Assembly (NCBI GenBank): GCA_029783825.1
Contig: JAREIK010003007.1
Location: forward strand, 905,236 to 969,235
Origin: Sapria himalayana
Taxonomy: Eukaryota; Streptophyta; Magnoliopsida; Malpighiales; Rafflesiaceae
DNA length: 64,000 nucleotides
Direction: 5' to 3'
This document shows positions 26,326 to 41,558 of this stretch, piece after piece. The notes beneath the pieces are model-generated. The model did no database searches. It saw only the letters and a list, made by a program, of their open reading frames with translations, and was not told where the DNA came from. The position numbers were made by a program, and so were the translations under genes. Position 1 is the first letter of the stretch. Every line of letters starts with the position of its first letter.

Positions 26326-28355
26326 CTATGTATTAATCAATCTGTCTATCTGACTATCTAACTGACTGTCTATCTATCTAATTATCTATGTATTTCTTTC
26401 TTTATGTCAATATGTTAGCCTATATATATATATATATCTTTATCTCTATCAATCTATATGTGTGTTTATTTGTATATCTCTATCTATCTTTCCATCTTTT
26501 TGTTGGTCTATCTATGTGTCTATATATCTATTAGCATGTATATCTCTTTATATATCTACCAATCTATCTATCTATCTACCTATCTATCTATTTTCTCTCT
26601 ATCTATCTGTATTTCTATTAGTGTATCTATATATTTGTCTATCTGTCTATCTATCTTTAAGTATGTCAATCTATATATCTTTCTCTCTATCTACCTACCT
26701 ATCTATCAATCTGTCTTTCAATATGTGTTTCTACATGACTATCTATCAATCTGTCAATCTATCTATCAATCTATCTGTCTATCTATCTATCTATCTATCT
26801 GACTATATATCTATCTATGAATATATCTATATATATGTCTATCTTTCTATCTATCTATCTGTCTATCTATCTATCTATCCAACTATTTCTTTGTCTATCT
26901 AACTATTTGTCTATTTATCTATCTGTCTACCTATTTATATGTCTATCTATTTGCCTATCTATATGTCTATCTATCTACCTAAATATCTATCTTTCAATAT
27001 GTATATCTATCTATTTGACTATCTGTTTATCTATTTGTTTGTATATCTGTATGTCTATATGTGAGTCTATATATTTGTTTGTCTATCTATCTGTCTATTT
27101 ATAGGTATATCTATCTGTCAATTTGTTTGTCTATCTATATGAAATCTATCTATTTATATGTCTATCTATGTATCTATCTATCCATATATCTATCTGTCAA
27201 TCAATCTTTCTGTCTATCTGTCTATCGATCTGTTGGTCTTTCAATGCTTCTATCTATCTATCTATCTCTCTATCTATTAGTCTATATATATGTATATCTG
27301 CTGATATATTTATCTTCTTGCTTATCTATGTGTGTATTTGTCTATCTATTTATCAAAATGTCTATCTATCTATGTGTCTTATTTTATGTCTATTTGTATG
27401 TCTATCTATCTTTCTATCCATCTATCTATCTTTTTGTCTATCTATCTATCTATCTATTTGCCTATTTATCTGTATATCTGTCATTCTATCTGTATATATA
27501 TATATATATATCTATTTTTCTATCTGTCCGTCTATCTATGTGTATATCTATATGTCTATCTAAGTGTCCATCAGTGTATATATCAATTTTTCTATCTATC
27601 TATCTATCTATCTATGTATTTGTTTGTGTATCTATATATCTATTTTTCTATCTATCTATACGACTATCTATCATTCTTTCTATCTGTCTATCTGTTTATT
27701 TATTTGTCTATCTATCTATCAATAAATTTTTCTGTCTATCTATTTGTCTATCTGTCCATCTATGTGTTGGTCTATCTATGTATCTATATATCTATTTATC
27801 TATTTGTCTATATATCTCACTATATATATTCCTATCTATCTATCTATCTCTATATCTAATAGTCTATCTATTTAACTACTTACCTATATTTTTATCTATT
27901 TATCTATCTGTCTGTCTGTCTATCCATCTTTCTTTCTATTTGTCTCTCTATATGTCAATCTATATATGTATATATATCTATCTATATGTCTATCAATCTA
28001 TATATCTATCTCTTTGTATATCTGTTTGACTATTTGTCTGTCTATCTATATATTTATTTATCTATCTGTTGATTTGTCTATCTATTTGTATGTTTATTGG
28101 TCTGTTACTTGTTTGTGTATCTGTCTATATATCTTTATGTCTGTATATCAAAATATCTATCTCTCCTGTCTATCTTTCTATTTATCTATCTATATATGTG
28201 TTTACCTGTCTATCTATTTATCTATCTATCTATCTATTTGTCTGTCTGTATATCTAATCTCTCTATTTATTAGTCTATCTGTATATCAATCTGTCTATCT
28301 ATCTATCTATCTGTCTATCTGTCTGTCTGTCTATCTATCCATCTTTCTTTTTTTA

Positions 28356-28363
<8 letters not shown>

Positions 28364-28404
<41 letters not shown>
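28364..28404 (+). repeat. (TG)n microsatellite in array 2
   Basis: About 20 TG units followed by a short TA run and then TCTA repeats. The Cys-Val open frame across it comes from the repeat. A (CA)n run at about 51815-51838 in the oppositely oriented array is its strand counterpart. Confidence 0.95.
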
Positions 28405-28414
<10 letters not shown>

Positions 28415-29764
28415 CTATCTATTTTTCTATCTATTGATGTATATGTTTATCTATCTGTCTATCTATCTTTCTCTCTATCTTTCTGCCTATCTATCTGTCT
28501 GCATATCTATCTATCTATATGTGTGTCTATCTATCTGTCTACCTATTTGTCTATCATTCTTTATATCCATCTATATAATTATCTATCAATTTATCTATCT
28601 CTGTTTCTATCTATTTCTCTATATATTTATCTATCTTTGTTTTATCTATCATTCTGTCGGTCTATCTATCTATTTGGAATCAATCAATCTATCTATCTAT
28701 CTATCAAAATATATTTTTATATGTATGTCAATCAATCAACCTATTTATCTATCTATTTGTCTATCTATTTGTGAATCAATCTGGTTGTATATCTTTCAAT
28801 ATATCTTTTCATTTATCTATTTTTCTATCTATTTGTCTATCTATCTATCTACCTATATTTCTTTCTATATATATCCCTATAAATCTGCCTAGCTCTATGT
28901 CTATCTATCTATCTATCTATATGTATGTTTCTCTGTTAGTCTATCTCTCAAACTATCAGTTTATATATTTATCTATCTATCTATCTATCAGTCTATTTAT
29001 CTATCATTTTGTCTATTTATAAGTCTATCTATATATCTATCTATAAATCTTTCTATATATTTTTTTATCTATATATTTTTCTCTCTGTGTATCCGTTTTT
29101 CTATTTATCTATATGTCTATCTGTCTATCTATCTATCTATCTATTTATCTATCTATATATCTATCTTTCTATATGTTTATCTATCTGTCTATCAATCAGT
29201 CTATCTATATATTTGACTATCTGTATAACTATCTATATGTCTATCTATCTCTCTATTTTTCTAACTAACTATCTATCTATCTAGTTGTATATCTATATAT
29301 TTGTATATCTTCATGTCTATCTATTTGTCTATCTGTTAGTGCATATGTCTGTTGATCTATATGGCTATATGTTTTTCTATCTATATTTCTATCTATTATC
29401 TATCTGTATGTATATCTATCTATTCACCTATTCATCTATCTATCTATCTATCTCACTATTTATTTATATGTTTGTCTATCTATCTATTTGCTCATCTATC
29501 TATTTGTCTATCTATCTATTTATCTATCTGTCTATCTACCTATCTAGCTATTTATATATCTTTCTTTCTATCAATCAATCTATCTGTTTGTCAATTTGTC
29601 TATTTGTATGTCTATCTATCTAGTTGTCTATTTATCTATATGTCAATCAATCTATCTATCTATCTATATGTTTCTATATGTGTTTCTATTTGTCTTTCTA
29701 TCTTTATATATGTTTGTCAATCTATCAATCAATTAATCTATCTAACTATATGTCTATCTATCTA

Positions 29765-30430
29765 TCTATCCATTTATTTATATAATTATTTTTTTATCTA
29801 TCAATATATCTATCTTTCTGTTAATCTGACTGTCTATATGTCAATCTATATCTATTTATCTATCTATCTTTTTATATATCTATTTGTCTATCTATCTATC
29901 TGTCTATTTATTTATTTGACTATCTATTTATCTATTAGGTTGTCTATCTATCTGTAAATGTGTCTTTCTATTTATATATCAATCTATTTGTTTATCTGTC
30001 TATCTATCTATTTGTATATCTATATGTCTATCTCTATGTCTATCTCTATGTCTATCTTCCATCTATTTATTTGTCTATCTATCTATCTATCTATATATCT
30101 TTACATCTATTTATATAATTATTTGTTTATCTATCTATATATCTATCTTTCTGTTAATCTACTTGTCTATATGTCAATCTATATATCTATTTATCTATCT
30201 ATCTTTTTATATATCTATCTGTCTATCTATCTGTATGTTTATCTGTTTGACTATCTATTTATCTATTAGTTTGTCTATCTATCTGTAAATGTGTCATTCT
30301 ATCTGAATATCTATCTATTTGTTTATCTGTCTATATATCTATTTGTATATTTGTATGTCTATCTCTGTGTCTATTTATCCATCTATCTATTTGTATATCT
30401 TTCTTTCTATCTATCTACTATATGGATGTC
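29765..30430 (+). repeat. Imperfect ~335-bp tandem duplication within array 2
   Basis: The succession TTATATAATTATTT, then CTTTCTGTTAATCT, then CTATATGTCAATCTATAT, then GACTATCTATTTATCTATTA, then CTGTAAATGTGTC occurs at about 29770-29965 and again at about 30105-30300, a shift of about 335 bp. This shows segmental duplication above the tetranucleotide level. Confidence 0.85.
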
Positions 30431-31981
30431 TATCTATCTATTAATTTATGTGCTTATATATCTATGTATGTATGTATCTATCTATCTATATGTCTATCTA
30501 TCTATATGTCTATCTATCTATCTAATTATCTATCCGTCTATTATCTATCAATCAATTTTTCTATTTATCTGTAAATCTATTTTTCTATCTGTATATCTAT
30601 TTATTTGTCTATCTGTCAATATTTCTGTCTATAAATCTATTTGTCTATCTGTGTGTCTATAAAACTATTTGTCTAAAAGTTGGTCTATTTTTTTGTCTAT
30701 CTGTGTCTATTTATCTACTATCTCTCTATAATATGTGTGTCTATCTATATGTCTATCTATCTTTCTATCTGTCTATCTATCTTTCGGTTTGTCTATCCAT
30801 CTATTTATTAGTGTATATATGTGTCTATCTATCCATCTACTTTTCTATCTCTCTATATATCTACCTATCTATCTATCAATAAAATTATCAATTTATCTAT
30901 CTATCTATCTATCTAACCATCTTTCTATCCTTCTATATATCCTACTATCTATCCATTAATTTAAACATATATCTATTCATCAATCTATCTATCTATCCGT
31001 CTATCTTTCCATCTATCTCTCTGACAATCTATCCACATATCTATCCATCTTTCTATCAATATTTTTATCCATCTATCTATCCTTCTATATTTCTATCTAT
31101 CTATCAGTCTTTATTTTTTACTATATATATGTCTTTCTATCTGTGTTTCTATGTGTCTATATATTTGTATGTCTAACTGTCTCTAAACATGTCTTTCTAT
31201 TTGTCTTTTTACTTATCTATCTTTCTATCTATAAGGTGTCTATCTATGGATTTATCTTTCTGCCTGTCTCTCTCTATTTATCTATCTATTTATAGGCTTG
31301 TCTATCCATTCATCCATCTGTTTGTCTATCTATCTATATATTTATTTGACTATATGTCTATTGAATTATCTGTCTATATGTTTATATATTTATCTATCTA
31401 TCAGTCTATAAATTTGTCTATCAACCTATCTACCTATATGCCTGTCTGTTTATCTACCTGACTATTTGTCTCTTTATCTGTCTAGATATATGTCCTTCTA
31501 TATAACTATCTAAATGTCTATATATCTGTCTATGTAAATCACTCTGTATATGTTTGTATATCTATCTATCTATATATCTATTTGTTTATCTATCATATTA
31601 TCTATCTATCTATATGCATATCTATTTGTCTGTATATTAGTAAGTCTATATGTTTGTCTACCTATTTGTCTATATGTCTATCGGTATATTTGCCTATTTT
31701 TTTAACTATAGGTCTATCTATCTATCTATCTAATTATTTATTTCTGTGGGTGTCTGTATATCTAACTATTTATGTATATGTCTATCTATCTGTCTATTTT
31801 TTTATCTATCTATATATATATATATATGTATGTCTATCTATCTGTTTATCAATTTGTCTGTCTGTCTATCTATCTATCATTCTATCTATTTGATTATCTA
31901 TCTGTTTATATGTTATCTATCTTTTTATCTATTTGTATTTATTCCTATATAGTTGTCAATATATCTATCAATCTATCTATT

Positions 31982-32016
<35 letters not shown>

Positions 32017-34492
32017 CTATCTATCTCCCAATCTATTTATCTATCTTTCTTTCGGTCTATCTATCTATCTGTATATTTCTCTATTTATCAATTTGTGTCT
32101 ATTTATATTACAATCTATTTATCTATCTATCTGTAGATCAATCAATCAATCTATCTATCTATCTATATATCTTTTTATCTATTTATCTATTTATCAAACT
32201 ATCTATCTATAATTCTATATATCAATATGTTTAATTATCTTTTAATCTATTTATTTATCTATCTATCTAACTGTCTATATATCTGTATATCTATCTATTT
32301 ATAAATCTACCTATCTATCTTTTTATCTTTCTTTCTTTCTTTCTGTATATCTATATATCTATCTATCAATTTATCTGTGTATATATTTGTCTACCTATCT
32401 ATCTATATATCAATCCATCTATTTGTCTATTTAACTAACTATCTATCTGTATGTCTATCTATCTAAGAATCTATCTATCTATATATCTAACAATATCCAT
32501 CTATCTATTGGTCTATATAACTATCAATTTATCGATCTATCTATCCGACTATCTATCTCTCTATCTATCAGTCTCTCTATATGTCTATCTATCCATATAT
32601 TTATGTCTTTATTTCTGTCATTCAATCTTTATATCTAATATCTATTTGTCTATCTATCATCTTTATATAAATATGTCAATCTATCAATGTATCTAGCTAT
32701 TTATTTATCTATCTATCTGACTATCTATCTATGAGTCTATATATTCATTTATCTATCTATCTTTCTATCTAATTCAATATATATTTACCTATCTGTCTAT
32801 CTATCTATATGTCTATTTATCTATTTATATAACTATCTATATATCTATCGATTTATTTGTCTATCTATCTATCTATTTGCTTGTCTGTCTGTCTATCTAT
32901 CTAACTATCTATATTTCTATCTATGTCTGTATGCTTATCTATCTATATGTCTATCTATCTATATATCTATCTTTCTATCTATCTATTTGTCTTTCTATCT
33001 AGCTTTCTTTCTTTATATCTGTCTATCTATCTATTTATCTATTTGTTTGCATATCTATATAACTATCTTTCTATTGTTAATATGTCAATCTATCTATCGA
33101 TTTGTCTAAATATCTATCTTTATATATGTATATTTGTCTATTTATTTTATATATATATATATATATGTATGTATATTTGTGTGTCAATCAATCTATCAAA
33201 CTATTTGACTATTTGTTGGTCTATTTCTATGTCTAATTGTGTTTCTATCAATCAATCTATATATCATTCTATAAATCAATCTGTCTATTTATCTGCCTAT
33301 CTATCTATCTTTCTCTCTCACACTCTAAGTATCTCTTTATTTATCTATGTTCTTATCTATCTATCATTCTATCTAACTATCTCTCTATCTATCTATATAT
33401 CTGTCTATATATCTATCTATTTATCTACCTATTGATCTATCTATCTGTCTGTCTATCTATCTATTTGTCTATCTATTGTCTAGGTATTTGTCTATATATC
33501 TGCATATCTATTTGTCTATCACTCTCTCTATCAATCTATCTAACTATTTTTATATCTATATATTATTCTATTTATTTATCTATCTATATATATGTATATA
33601 TATCTATATCTATCTAGTTGTCTATTTAATTGTTTATCTATATGTCTATGCATGTCTACTATATGTATATCTATCTATCTGTCTATTTATCTATCTATTT
33701 GTCTTTATATCTGTTTATCTATATGTCTATCTATCTCTCTATCAATTTGTCTATTTATCTATCCATCTATCTATCAATGTGTTTATCTATCTTCCTATTA
33801 TTCTATATATCTATCCATCTGTGTATCTATCTATGAATCTATCTATGTGTCAATGTAATTATCTATCTATCTATCTATCTTTTTCGTTGTCTATCTAATT
33901 ATCGATCTATCTTTCTATCTATCTTTTTATATATTTGTCAATCTATATGTCTATCTTTCTATTTATCTATCTATTTATCTATTTATCTGTCTATCTATCT
34001 ATCAAACTGTTTAACTACATGTCTATCTTTCATTCTATTTATATGTCCATCTACATATCTATCTATCTGTCAATCTATCTGTCTATCTATAGATCTATAT
34101 ATTTGTCCATCTATTTGTATTTCTAACTATCTTGTCTTTCCATCTATCTATCTATCTTTTTGTGTATCAATCTTTCTATCTATCTAGATATCTATCTATC
34201 TATTTGTCTTTCTAACTATCTATATATTTGTGTATCTTTCTATCTTTCTATCTATATATTTATTTATCTGTTTATCTATTTGTTATCTATATATCTATCT
34301 ATCTATCTATATGTCTATCAATGAATCTATCTATCTATGTATCAATCTCTAAATAAATATATCTTTCAATTTAACTATCAAACTATCTATCAATGTCTCT
34401 ATAGATCTATCTATTTATGTAACTAATTGTCTATTTATCTACCTAACTATTTATCTATCTATCTATATATCTAACTATCTATATATATATAT

Positions 34493-34567
34493 CTCGATCG
34501 AATGCGACAGCACCTATCCCTGCTTTCTTCGGTGCCTCTGAGGGCCTTAGCTGACTGACCTGATTTA
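34493..34567. other. GC-rich non-repeat island of ~75 bp in array 2
   Basis: Starts near CTCGATCGAATGCGACAGC and ends near CTGACTGACCTGATTTACC, flanked on both sides by TATC repeats. Its base composition differs sharply from everything within many kilobases. On the minus strand one frame stays open across it (about 25 codons), but I recognise no protein. Its origin is unknown. Confidence 0.85.
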
Positions 34568-37500
34568 CCTATCTATCTATTTATAGATCTATCAGTATAT
34601 CTATCTATCTATCTATTTGTTTATATATCAATCATTTTATCTTTCAATATGACTATATATATATATATATCTAACTATCAATCTTACTATCTATCTATAA
34701 ATCTTTTTAATTGTCTATCTATCAATCTATATATCTATTTTTTTGTATATCTATCTATTAATATATATGTTTTTTGAAATGTATATCTATCTTTCTATCT
34801 ATTTGGCTATCTATATGCCTTTCTATTATTTATCTATCTATCTATCTATATTTTTATCTTATTATTTATCTCTCTATCTATATGTCAATCTATCTGTCTA
34901 TCAATTTGTCTATATATCTATTTATAGCTCTATCTATTTTCCTATCTATCTATCAATCTTTCTATATATCTATCTATATTTTTGTCTTTCTTTTGGTCTA
35001 TCTTACAATCTATCTATTTGTCTATCTATATGACTATTATTCTTACTATCTATCTATTTATTTATTTGTGTATCTATCTGACTATCCATCTGTCTATCCA
35101 TCTATCAATATATCTAAATATCTATATATCAATCTATCTATCTAACTATCAATTTATCTATTTGTCTATCTGTTTATCTATTTGTCTATATATTTGTCTA
35201 TCTATTTATTTATCTGTGTATCTATATGTCAATCTATCTATCTATCTATATATCTATCTGTCTATCTATCAAACTATCTATCTATCTATTTATCCATATA
35301 TCTTTCTATCAATCTATTTTTTTATCTATCAATTTGTCTATAAATTTATCTATCTATTTGTTTATCTATTTTTCTATATGTCTATCTATATATTTGTCTA
35401 ACTATCTATTTGTCTATTTATATGTGTATATATCTTTGTATATATCTAACTATCTATTTATATATCTATCTAATTGTCTATCTATCAATGTGTCTATCTT
35501 TTTGTCTATCAAACTTTTTATCTATTTGTATATCTGTCTGTCTGTCTATCTATTTATCTATCTATATGTCTATCTATCTATCTATCTCTCTTTGTATCTA
35601 TATATAAATATATCTTTTTTTTCTATCTATCTATCAATATATCTATCCATCTCTCTATCTATCTATCTATCAGTTTATATATTTATTTATCTATATATCG
35701 ATTTTTCTATCTATTTATGTATCTACCTATCTATATACGTGTCTATCTATCTATCTATCTATCTGTCTATCAATGTATTTATCTATCTATCTATTTTTCT
35801 ACCTATATGTTTATCTATCTATATGTTTATCTATCTATGTGTCTATGTATCTTCCTATCTACTTGCCTATTTATCTATATATATATCTATCTGTCTGTCT
35901 ATTTGTCTGTCTATATATATCTGCCTAACTATCTATCTATATATCATCCTATCTGTTTGTCTATCTATATATCAATCTATTTATCTATCTATATATCTAT
36001 TTATCTATCAATTTGTGTATCAACCGATCTATCTATGTGTCTATCTATCAATCGATCAGACTTTCTATCTGTCTGTCTATCTATCTATCTATCTATCTGT
36101 CTGTCTGTCTGTCTGTCTATTTTTCTATCTATTTGTCTATTTATCTATCTATCTATTTGTCTATCTATCTTTCTATATATATATATGTATCTAACTAACT
36201 AACTATCTGTGTATGTATCTATCTATCTTTATTTCTATTTCTATATATATCTATTTATGTGTCTATCTATCTATTTGTCTATCTATCTATTTATCATTCT
36301 ATGTGTCAAAATATCTTTTAATATATTTGTCTATCTATTTCCGTATCTATCAATCTAATAATCTATCTATCTATTTATTTATAAGAGTATATATATATAT
36401 TTCTATTTGTCTATCTATCTATTTATCTCTCTATCTTTATGTCTATCTATCTATTTATCTATATATCTATCTAATTATGTGTATTTCTATCTGTTTATCT
36501 ATCTATTTAACTATCTGCCTATTGATCTTTTTATCAATATGTCTAACTATATGTCTATCTATCTATCTAACTATATATCTATTTATATCTTTATCAATCT
36601 TTCTATCTATTTGTATATCGAACTATCTATTATCTTTCTATAAATCTTTCTATCTTTCTGTCAATTTGTCTATTTGACTATCAATATGTCTATCTATCTA
36701 TCTATATCTTTATCTATCTGTCTATCAATTTGTCAATTTATCCATCTATCTATACGTCTATCTATCTATCTATCAATATACCCATCTATCTATCCATCAA
36801 TTAATCCTTCTATCTATCTATCTATCCAACTCTCTATCTGTCTATCTATTCATCTTTCTAACTACTATCTATCCATCTAACTACCCAACAATCATTCCAT
36901 CTATCTATCAATCAATCTTTCCGTCTATCTATCCATCAATCTATTCATCTCTGTATCCATCTATCTATCCATCTATCTATCTATCTACCTATCCATTTAT
37001 CTATCTATCTTTCCAATAATCTATCAATCTCTATATTCATTTATCTTTGCATCTATATATCCATCTATCAATCAATATATATATTCTTCTATCTATCTAT
37101 CTATATATCTGTTTGTCTGTCTATCTGTCGATCTAACTATATATTTGCATGTCTATCTGTTTGTCTATCTATCTCTCGATATATATATATATATATCTCT
37201 CTGTCTATATATTTGTCTATCTGTCTATCTATCTATTTGTCAATATATCTAACTATATGTCTATCTTTGTGTCTCTTTATTTGTTTGTCTATCTCTTAGT
37301 CTATCTATCTATCATCTATCAATCTATCATCTATCAATCTTTCTAATTGTCTATCTATTTATATGTCTATATATCTGTCTGTCTATTTGTGATTCTAATT
37401 GTCTATTTGTCTATCTATCTATCTGTTTATAAATCTATCTATCTCTCTTTCTATCTATATGTCTAGCAATCTGTCTATCAATATATATATCAATATGTCT

Positions 37501-37737
37501 ATCATTCTTTTTATATATATATATATATATATATTTATCTATCAATCTATCTTCGATTTATTTGTCTATATATTTGTCTATCTATTTATTTATATCTCTA
37601 TCTGTTTATATCTCTCTTTATCTTTATTTGTATCTATCTATCTATTTGACTATCTATATGTCTATTTATCTATCTATCCATCGATCTATCTGTCATTCTA
37701 TATGACTATCTATCCTTCTATCAATCAATTTATCTAT

Positions 37738-37785
<48 letters not shown>

Positions 37786-38389
37786 GTCTATTTATCCATC
37801 TAAATATCAATTATCTATCATTCTATCTATTTGTCTATCTCTCTATCTATCTATATGCTTAATCATCTAATTAACAATACATCTATCTATTAGTCAATAA
37901 ATCTATATCTCTATCTATCTATCTATCTGTCTATCTATCTAACTTTCTATCCATCTATATATCTTTCTACCTGTCTATATTTGTGTCTGTCTATATGTTT
38001 GTCTATCTATCTACATTTCTATCTTTCTAACTATATATCACTCTTTCTATCTATCAGCTTATCTAACTTTATGGCTATCTATCTATCTATCAATAAATTT
38101 ATTTGACTTTCTATATGTCTTTCTATCAATCTATCTGTGTATCTATCTATTTGTTTGTCTCTCTATCTACATATCTACATATCTATCTATTTATGTGTCT
38201 ATCTATCTATCTCTTTTTCTTTCTATCTATATGTCTTGTCTATCTGTTTATCTATCTCTAAATGTATCTATCTGTCTATCATCTATCTATCTGTATGTCT
38301 ATCAGTCTATCTATCTATTTGTCTATCTATGTGTCTATTTTTCTATTTATATGTTTTTCTATATGTTTATTTATATGTCTATGTATTTT

Positions 38390-38422
<33 letters not shown>

Positions 38423-39440
38423 ATATCTCCATGTCTTCTATCTGACTATTTATCATTCTATCTATCGGTATATCTATCTATCTATTTATCTGTCTATCAT
38501 TCTATCTATCTATCTGTCTTTTTATTTTTACCTATCTGTCTATCTATTTTTCAATCTATCGGTCTATTTATTTGTATGTTTTTTGTTTATATGTCTATCT
38601 ATATATTTCCCTTTGTATTATGTATGTATTTTTGTCTATCAATCTATCAATCTATCTGTCTGTATATCTTTCTATCTATCTGTCTATCTATATGTCTATC
38701 AATCAATATGTCTATTTATCCATCTATATACCTATCTATTGATCTGTTGATAAATATGTCTATCTATTTGTCTATCTATCTGTCTATCTATTTGTCGATT
38801 TATCTTACAATCTATCATACTAAATATCTATCTATTTGTTTATCAATCTTTCTATCTTTTTATCTATCTAACTGTATATCTATCTATCTATCTATCTGGT
38901 TATCTATCCTTTTAACTATATGTCTATCAATCTATCTATCAATATATCTATCTATCTATCTATTTATCTATCTAACGTTCTATCTATATATCTATATATT
39001 TGTCTATCTATCTGTCTTTATTTATTTTTTTACTTATTTATCTATATATCTATATAACTATCTATCTATCTGTCTGTCTGTTTCTCTAACTATCCATCCA
39101 TCTATCAATCTATCTATTCACCTACTATCCGGGGTACCTATCAGTCTATTTACCATCTAACTATTCATTTATCTATTCTTTTATCTCTCAATCAATCAAT
39201 ATGTATTTCTATCCATCAATCTATCCGTCTATCTATTAATCTATCTATCCATTTATTTATCCATTTATCAATCCATCTATCTATCGATCTATATATCCGT
39301 CTATCTATCTGTCTATTTATCCATCTATCTATGTTTCTATCTATCTATCAATCAATCTATCTATCTTTCCGTCTATCTATCTGACTATCTATCCATCAAA
39401 TTTTCAATATAACTTTGTATTATCTATCTGTCTATCTATC

Positions 39441-41526
39441 CATTAAATGCACCATTTGGAGTGTGGGCTTTGTTTTTTTGATAAAAAGCATTTTTATGAA
39501 ACCTACTATATATACTCAACTGTTATAAAATAAAATATAAAAAAATAAGACAAATAAAAGTATAAAAAATAAATAATTTAAATAAAATAATAGAAACAGA
39601 TCTCTATTTAACCATAAATGATATTATTTAATAAATAAATAATATTATATTATATAATAATAAAGTATTCACACACACACATACACATATATATATTATA
39701 TGGTTATAAATTTATAAGAATTCAATTTATTTTTTATTAATATAATATGAAATAATTATAAAAGCATATAATTTGAATCTTTTAATCATTATAAATCGTA
39801 ATGTTTGAAGTGTTCATTTAATAACCACACTGAAATATTAATTTTTTAAATCATCAAAATTTTTTTAATGTAATTAAAACAATAATATGTTAATCTTAAA
39901 ATATCAACTTTTTTTCTTTTAAATTTTATGAAAATTAAAAATTAAATTTTATAATTCAAAAATTTAAAACTTAGTCATTATATTTTGAAAAAAAATCATA
40001 AAATAATAAAAATATTATTTTATATTTTATATTATATTTTTATAAATATTTACTTATTTATTCATTTATTCATATAATTTTATAAATTTCTTTTAAACAA
40101 ACAATTATTTATTTTAGTTTTTTATTAGTTGTAATTTTTATTTATTACTTAAAATATTTTATAAATATTATAATTATATAATAATTTATATAATGTTTTG
40201 TAATACAAATATTTAAATATCATAAATAAATAGTTCAGATAAAATTAAGTATAATATTTTAATTAAATAATAATCAAAAAAAATTATTTAAATCATATTT
40301 AATATTAAATTTTATCAGTATTTATATATTTATTATTTTTTTATAATATCAAATTTAAATTATTATATGAGAAGATTGTTTAATTCAAGGATCGCTCATA
40401 TATAGACAATTACATACCTTTAATAAAGAAAATTATATAAAATATTAAAATAAATAATGCTTAAAAAATATCATTGGAGATTAGCAATAGATTTTATAAC
40501 TAACCCAAATAACTAAAAAAATCCCTAGCTAAATGCATATATTTTGAAAAAAAAATAATTAAAGAATTTTCGATTCTAATTGTATATAAACTAATAAAAA
40601 AAGAAATTCAGATAATTATTTAGTGACGGACTTAAATTAGCTATGGAAAATCCATCGCAAATAATTATCTAGAGAAATTCCGTCGCTAAAATCTGTATTT
40701 TTCTTTGGATAGAAATTACGAAAATATTAGTGGCAGATTATATCGGGATATAATTAGCTAGGAAAAATTCTTCGCTAATAATTAGCTAGAGAAATTATGT
40801 CGCTAAATCCATCACAAAATTAAAAATTTTAATTTCTAGGGAAATTCCGTCACTAAATCCGTAACTAATTTATGGATTTTATTAGCTAGGGATATTCGCT
40901 CACTAAATCAGTAGCTAAAATAAGGTTTTTATTAGATAGGGAAAATTCATCACTAAATCCATAGCTAAATTACTGATTTTATTAGTTAGGGAATATCCAT
41001 CGCTAAATCTGTAGATAAATCAAAGATTTTATTAGCAAGGGAAAATCTGTCGCTAAATCTGGCACTAAATCAAAGATTTTATTAGCAAGGGAAAATTCCT
41101 CGCTAAATTCATCGCTAAATCTAGGATTTTATTAGCAAGGGAAAATCCATCGCTAAATCCGTCGCTTAATCAAGGATTTTATTAGCAAGGGAAACCCCAT
41201 TGCTAAATCAATGATTTTATTAGCAAAGAAAAATTTTCGCCAAATCTATCACTATATTAAGGATTTTATTAGCAAGGGAAAATCTATTGCTAAATTCGTC
41301 GCTAAAATCACCACTTTAATTGAGCGGAAATATCGAAAATTTTTCGTCGCTAATATCCCAGATTTTGTTGAGTAGAATATACGAAAACTTTTCCCTCGAT
41401 AATCTGTTGCTATTTTTTTTTAAGAAAAATCATAAATCTTTTACTATTCCCTAGCTAAGCCTTTGCATTTTAGCTAAGGATTGATCCCTATCTAAAATTC
41501 CCTAGCTAAATTGATATTTTCTTGTA
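39441..41526 (-). mobile_element. CACTA-derived element fragment with dispersed repeat copy B
   Basis: Read on the minus strand, it begins with CGCTACAAGAAAATATC (41526 leftwards), a near match to the CACTACAAGAAAA terminus. Many CTAGCTAA / GCTAGGGAA subterminal repeats follow down to about 40480. Then comes a degenerate copy of the ~1-kb dispersed repeat (about 40460-39480), recognised by TATTAAAGGTATGTAATTG and GCGATCCTTGAA near 40430-40375. The same order occurs at 50505-51440 and 57283-58678. It has no coding capacity. The left part directly adjoins the TCTA array. Confidence 0.75.
40806..41332 (+). repeat. CACTA subterminal tandem repeat, ~50-bp unit, about ten copies
   Basis: Successive copies begin GATTTTATTAGCAAGGGAAAA and continue with variants of TCCATCGCTAAATCCGTCGC. 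The middle copies are nearly identical and the outer ones diverge. Such arrays near CACTA ends are the usual binding sites of the second transposon protein. Confidence 0.9.
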
Positions 41527-41558
41527 GCGATCTGAGGCTATTTGATAATATTTATATG

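Larger units (their letters stand above)
23640..39440 (+). repeat. Degenerate (TCTA)n satellite array, block 2 (15.8 kb)
   Basis: The longest block. The basic unit is TCTA, with variants arranged in domains: TCCA-rich at about 24480-25400, 30900-31100, 36740-37080 and 39100-39420, and TGTC/TTTG-rich elsewhere. Repeat-derived Ser-Ile-Tyr-Leu open frames reach 322 codons at 27061-28029 and at 35226-36194. Only 34493-34567 is clearly non-repeat. The block ends at about 39440 against a CACTA-derived segment. Confidence 0.97.

Noticed and set aside
27061..28029. 322-codon open frame rich in Ile, Tyr, Leu and Ser, and many similar ones in all array blocks
   Set aside because: The TCTA repeat lacks stop codons in all three frames on one strand, so long open frames are expected. 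Overlapping frames on the same strand give the same residue pattern, and there is no domain, codon bias or start context.
39128..39138. CCGGGGTACC string in array 2 as a cloning-vector remnant
   Set aside because: Only about ten bases, with no longer polylinker match. Chance or a sequencing error is enough to explain it.
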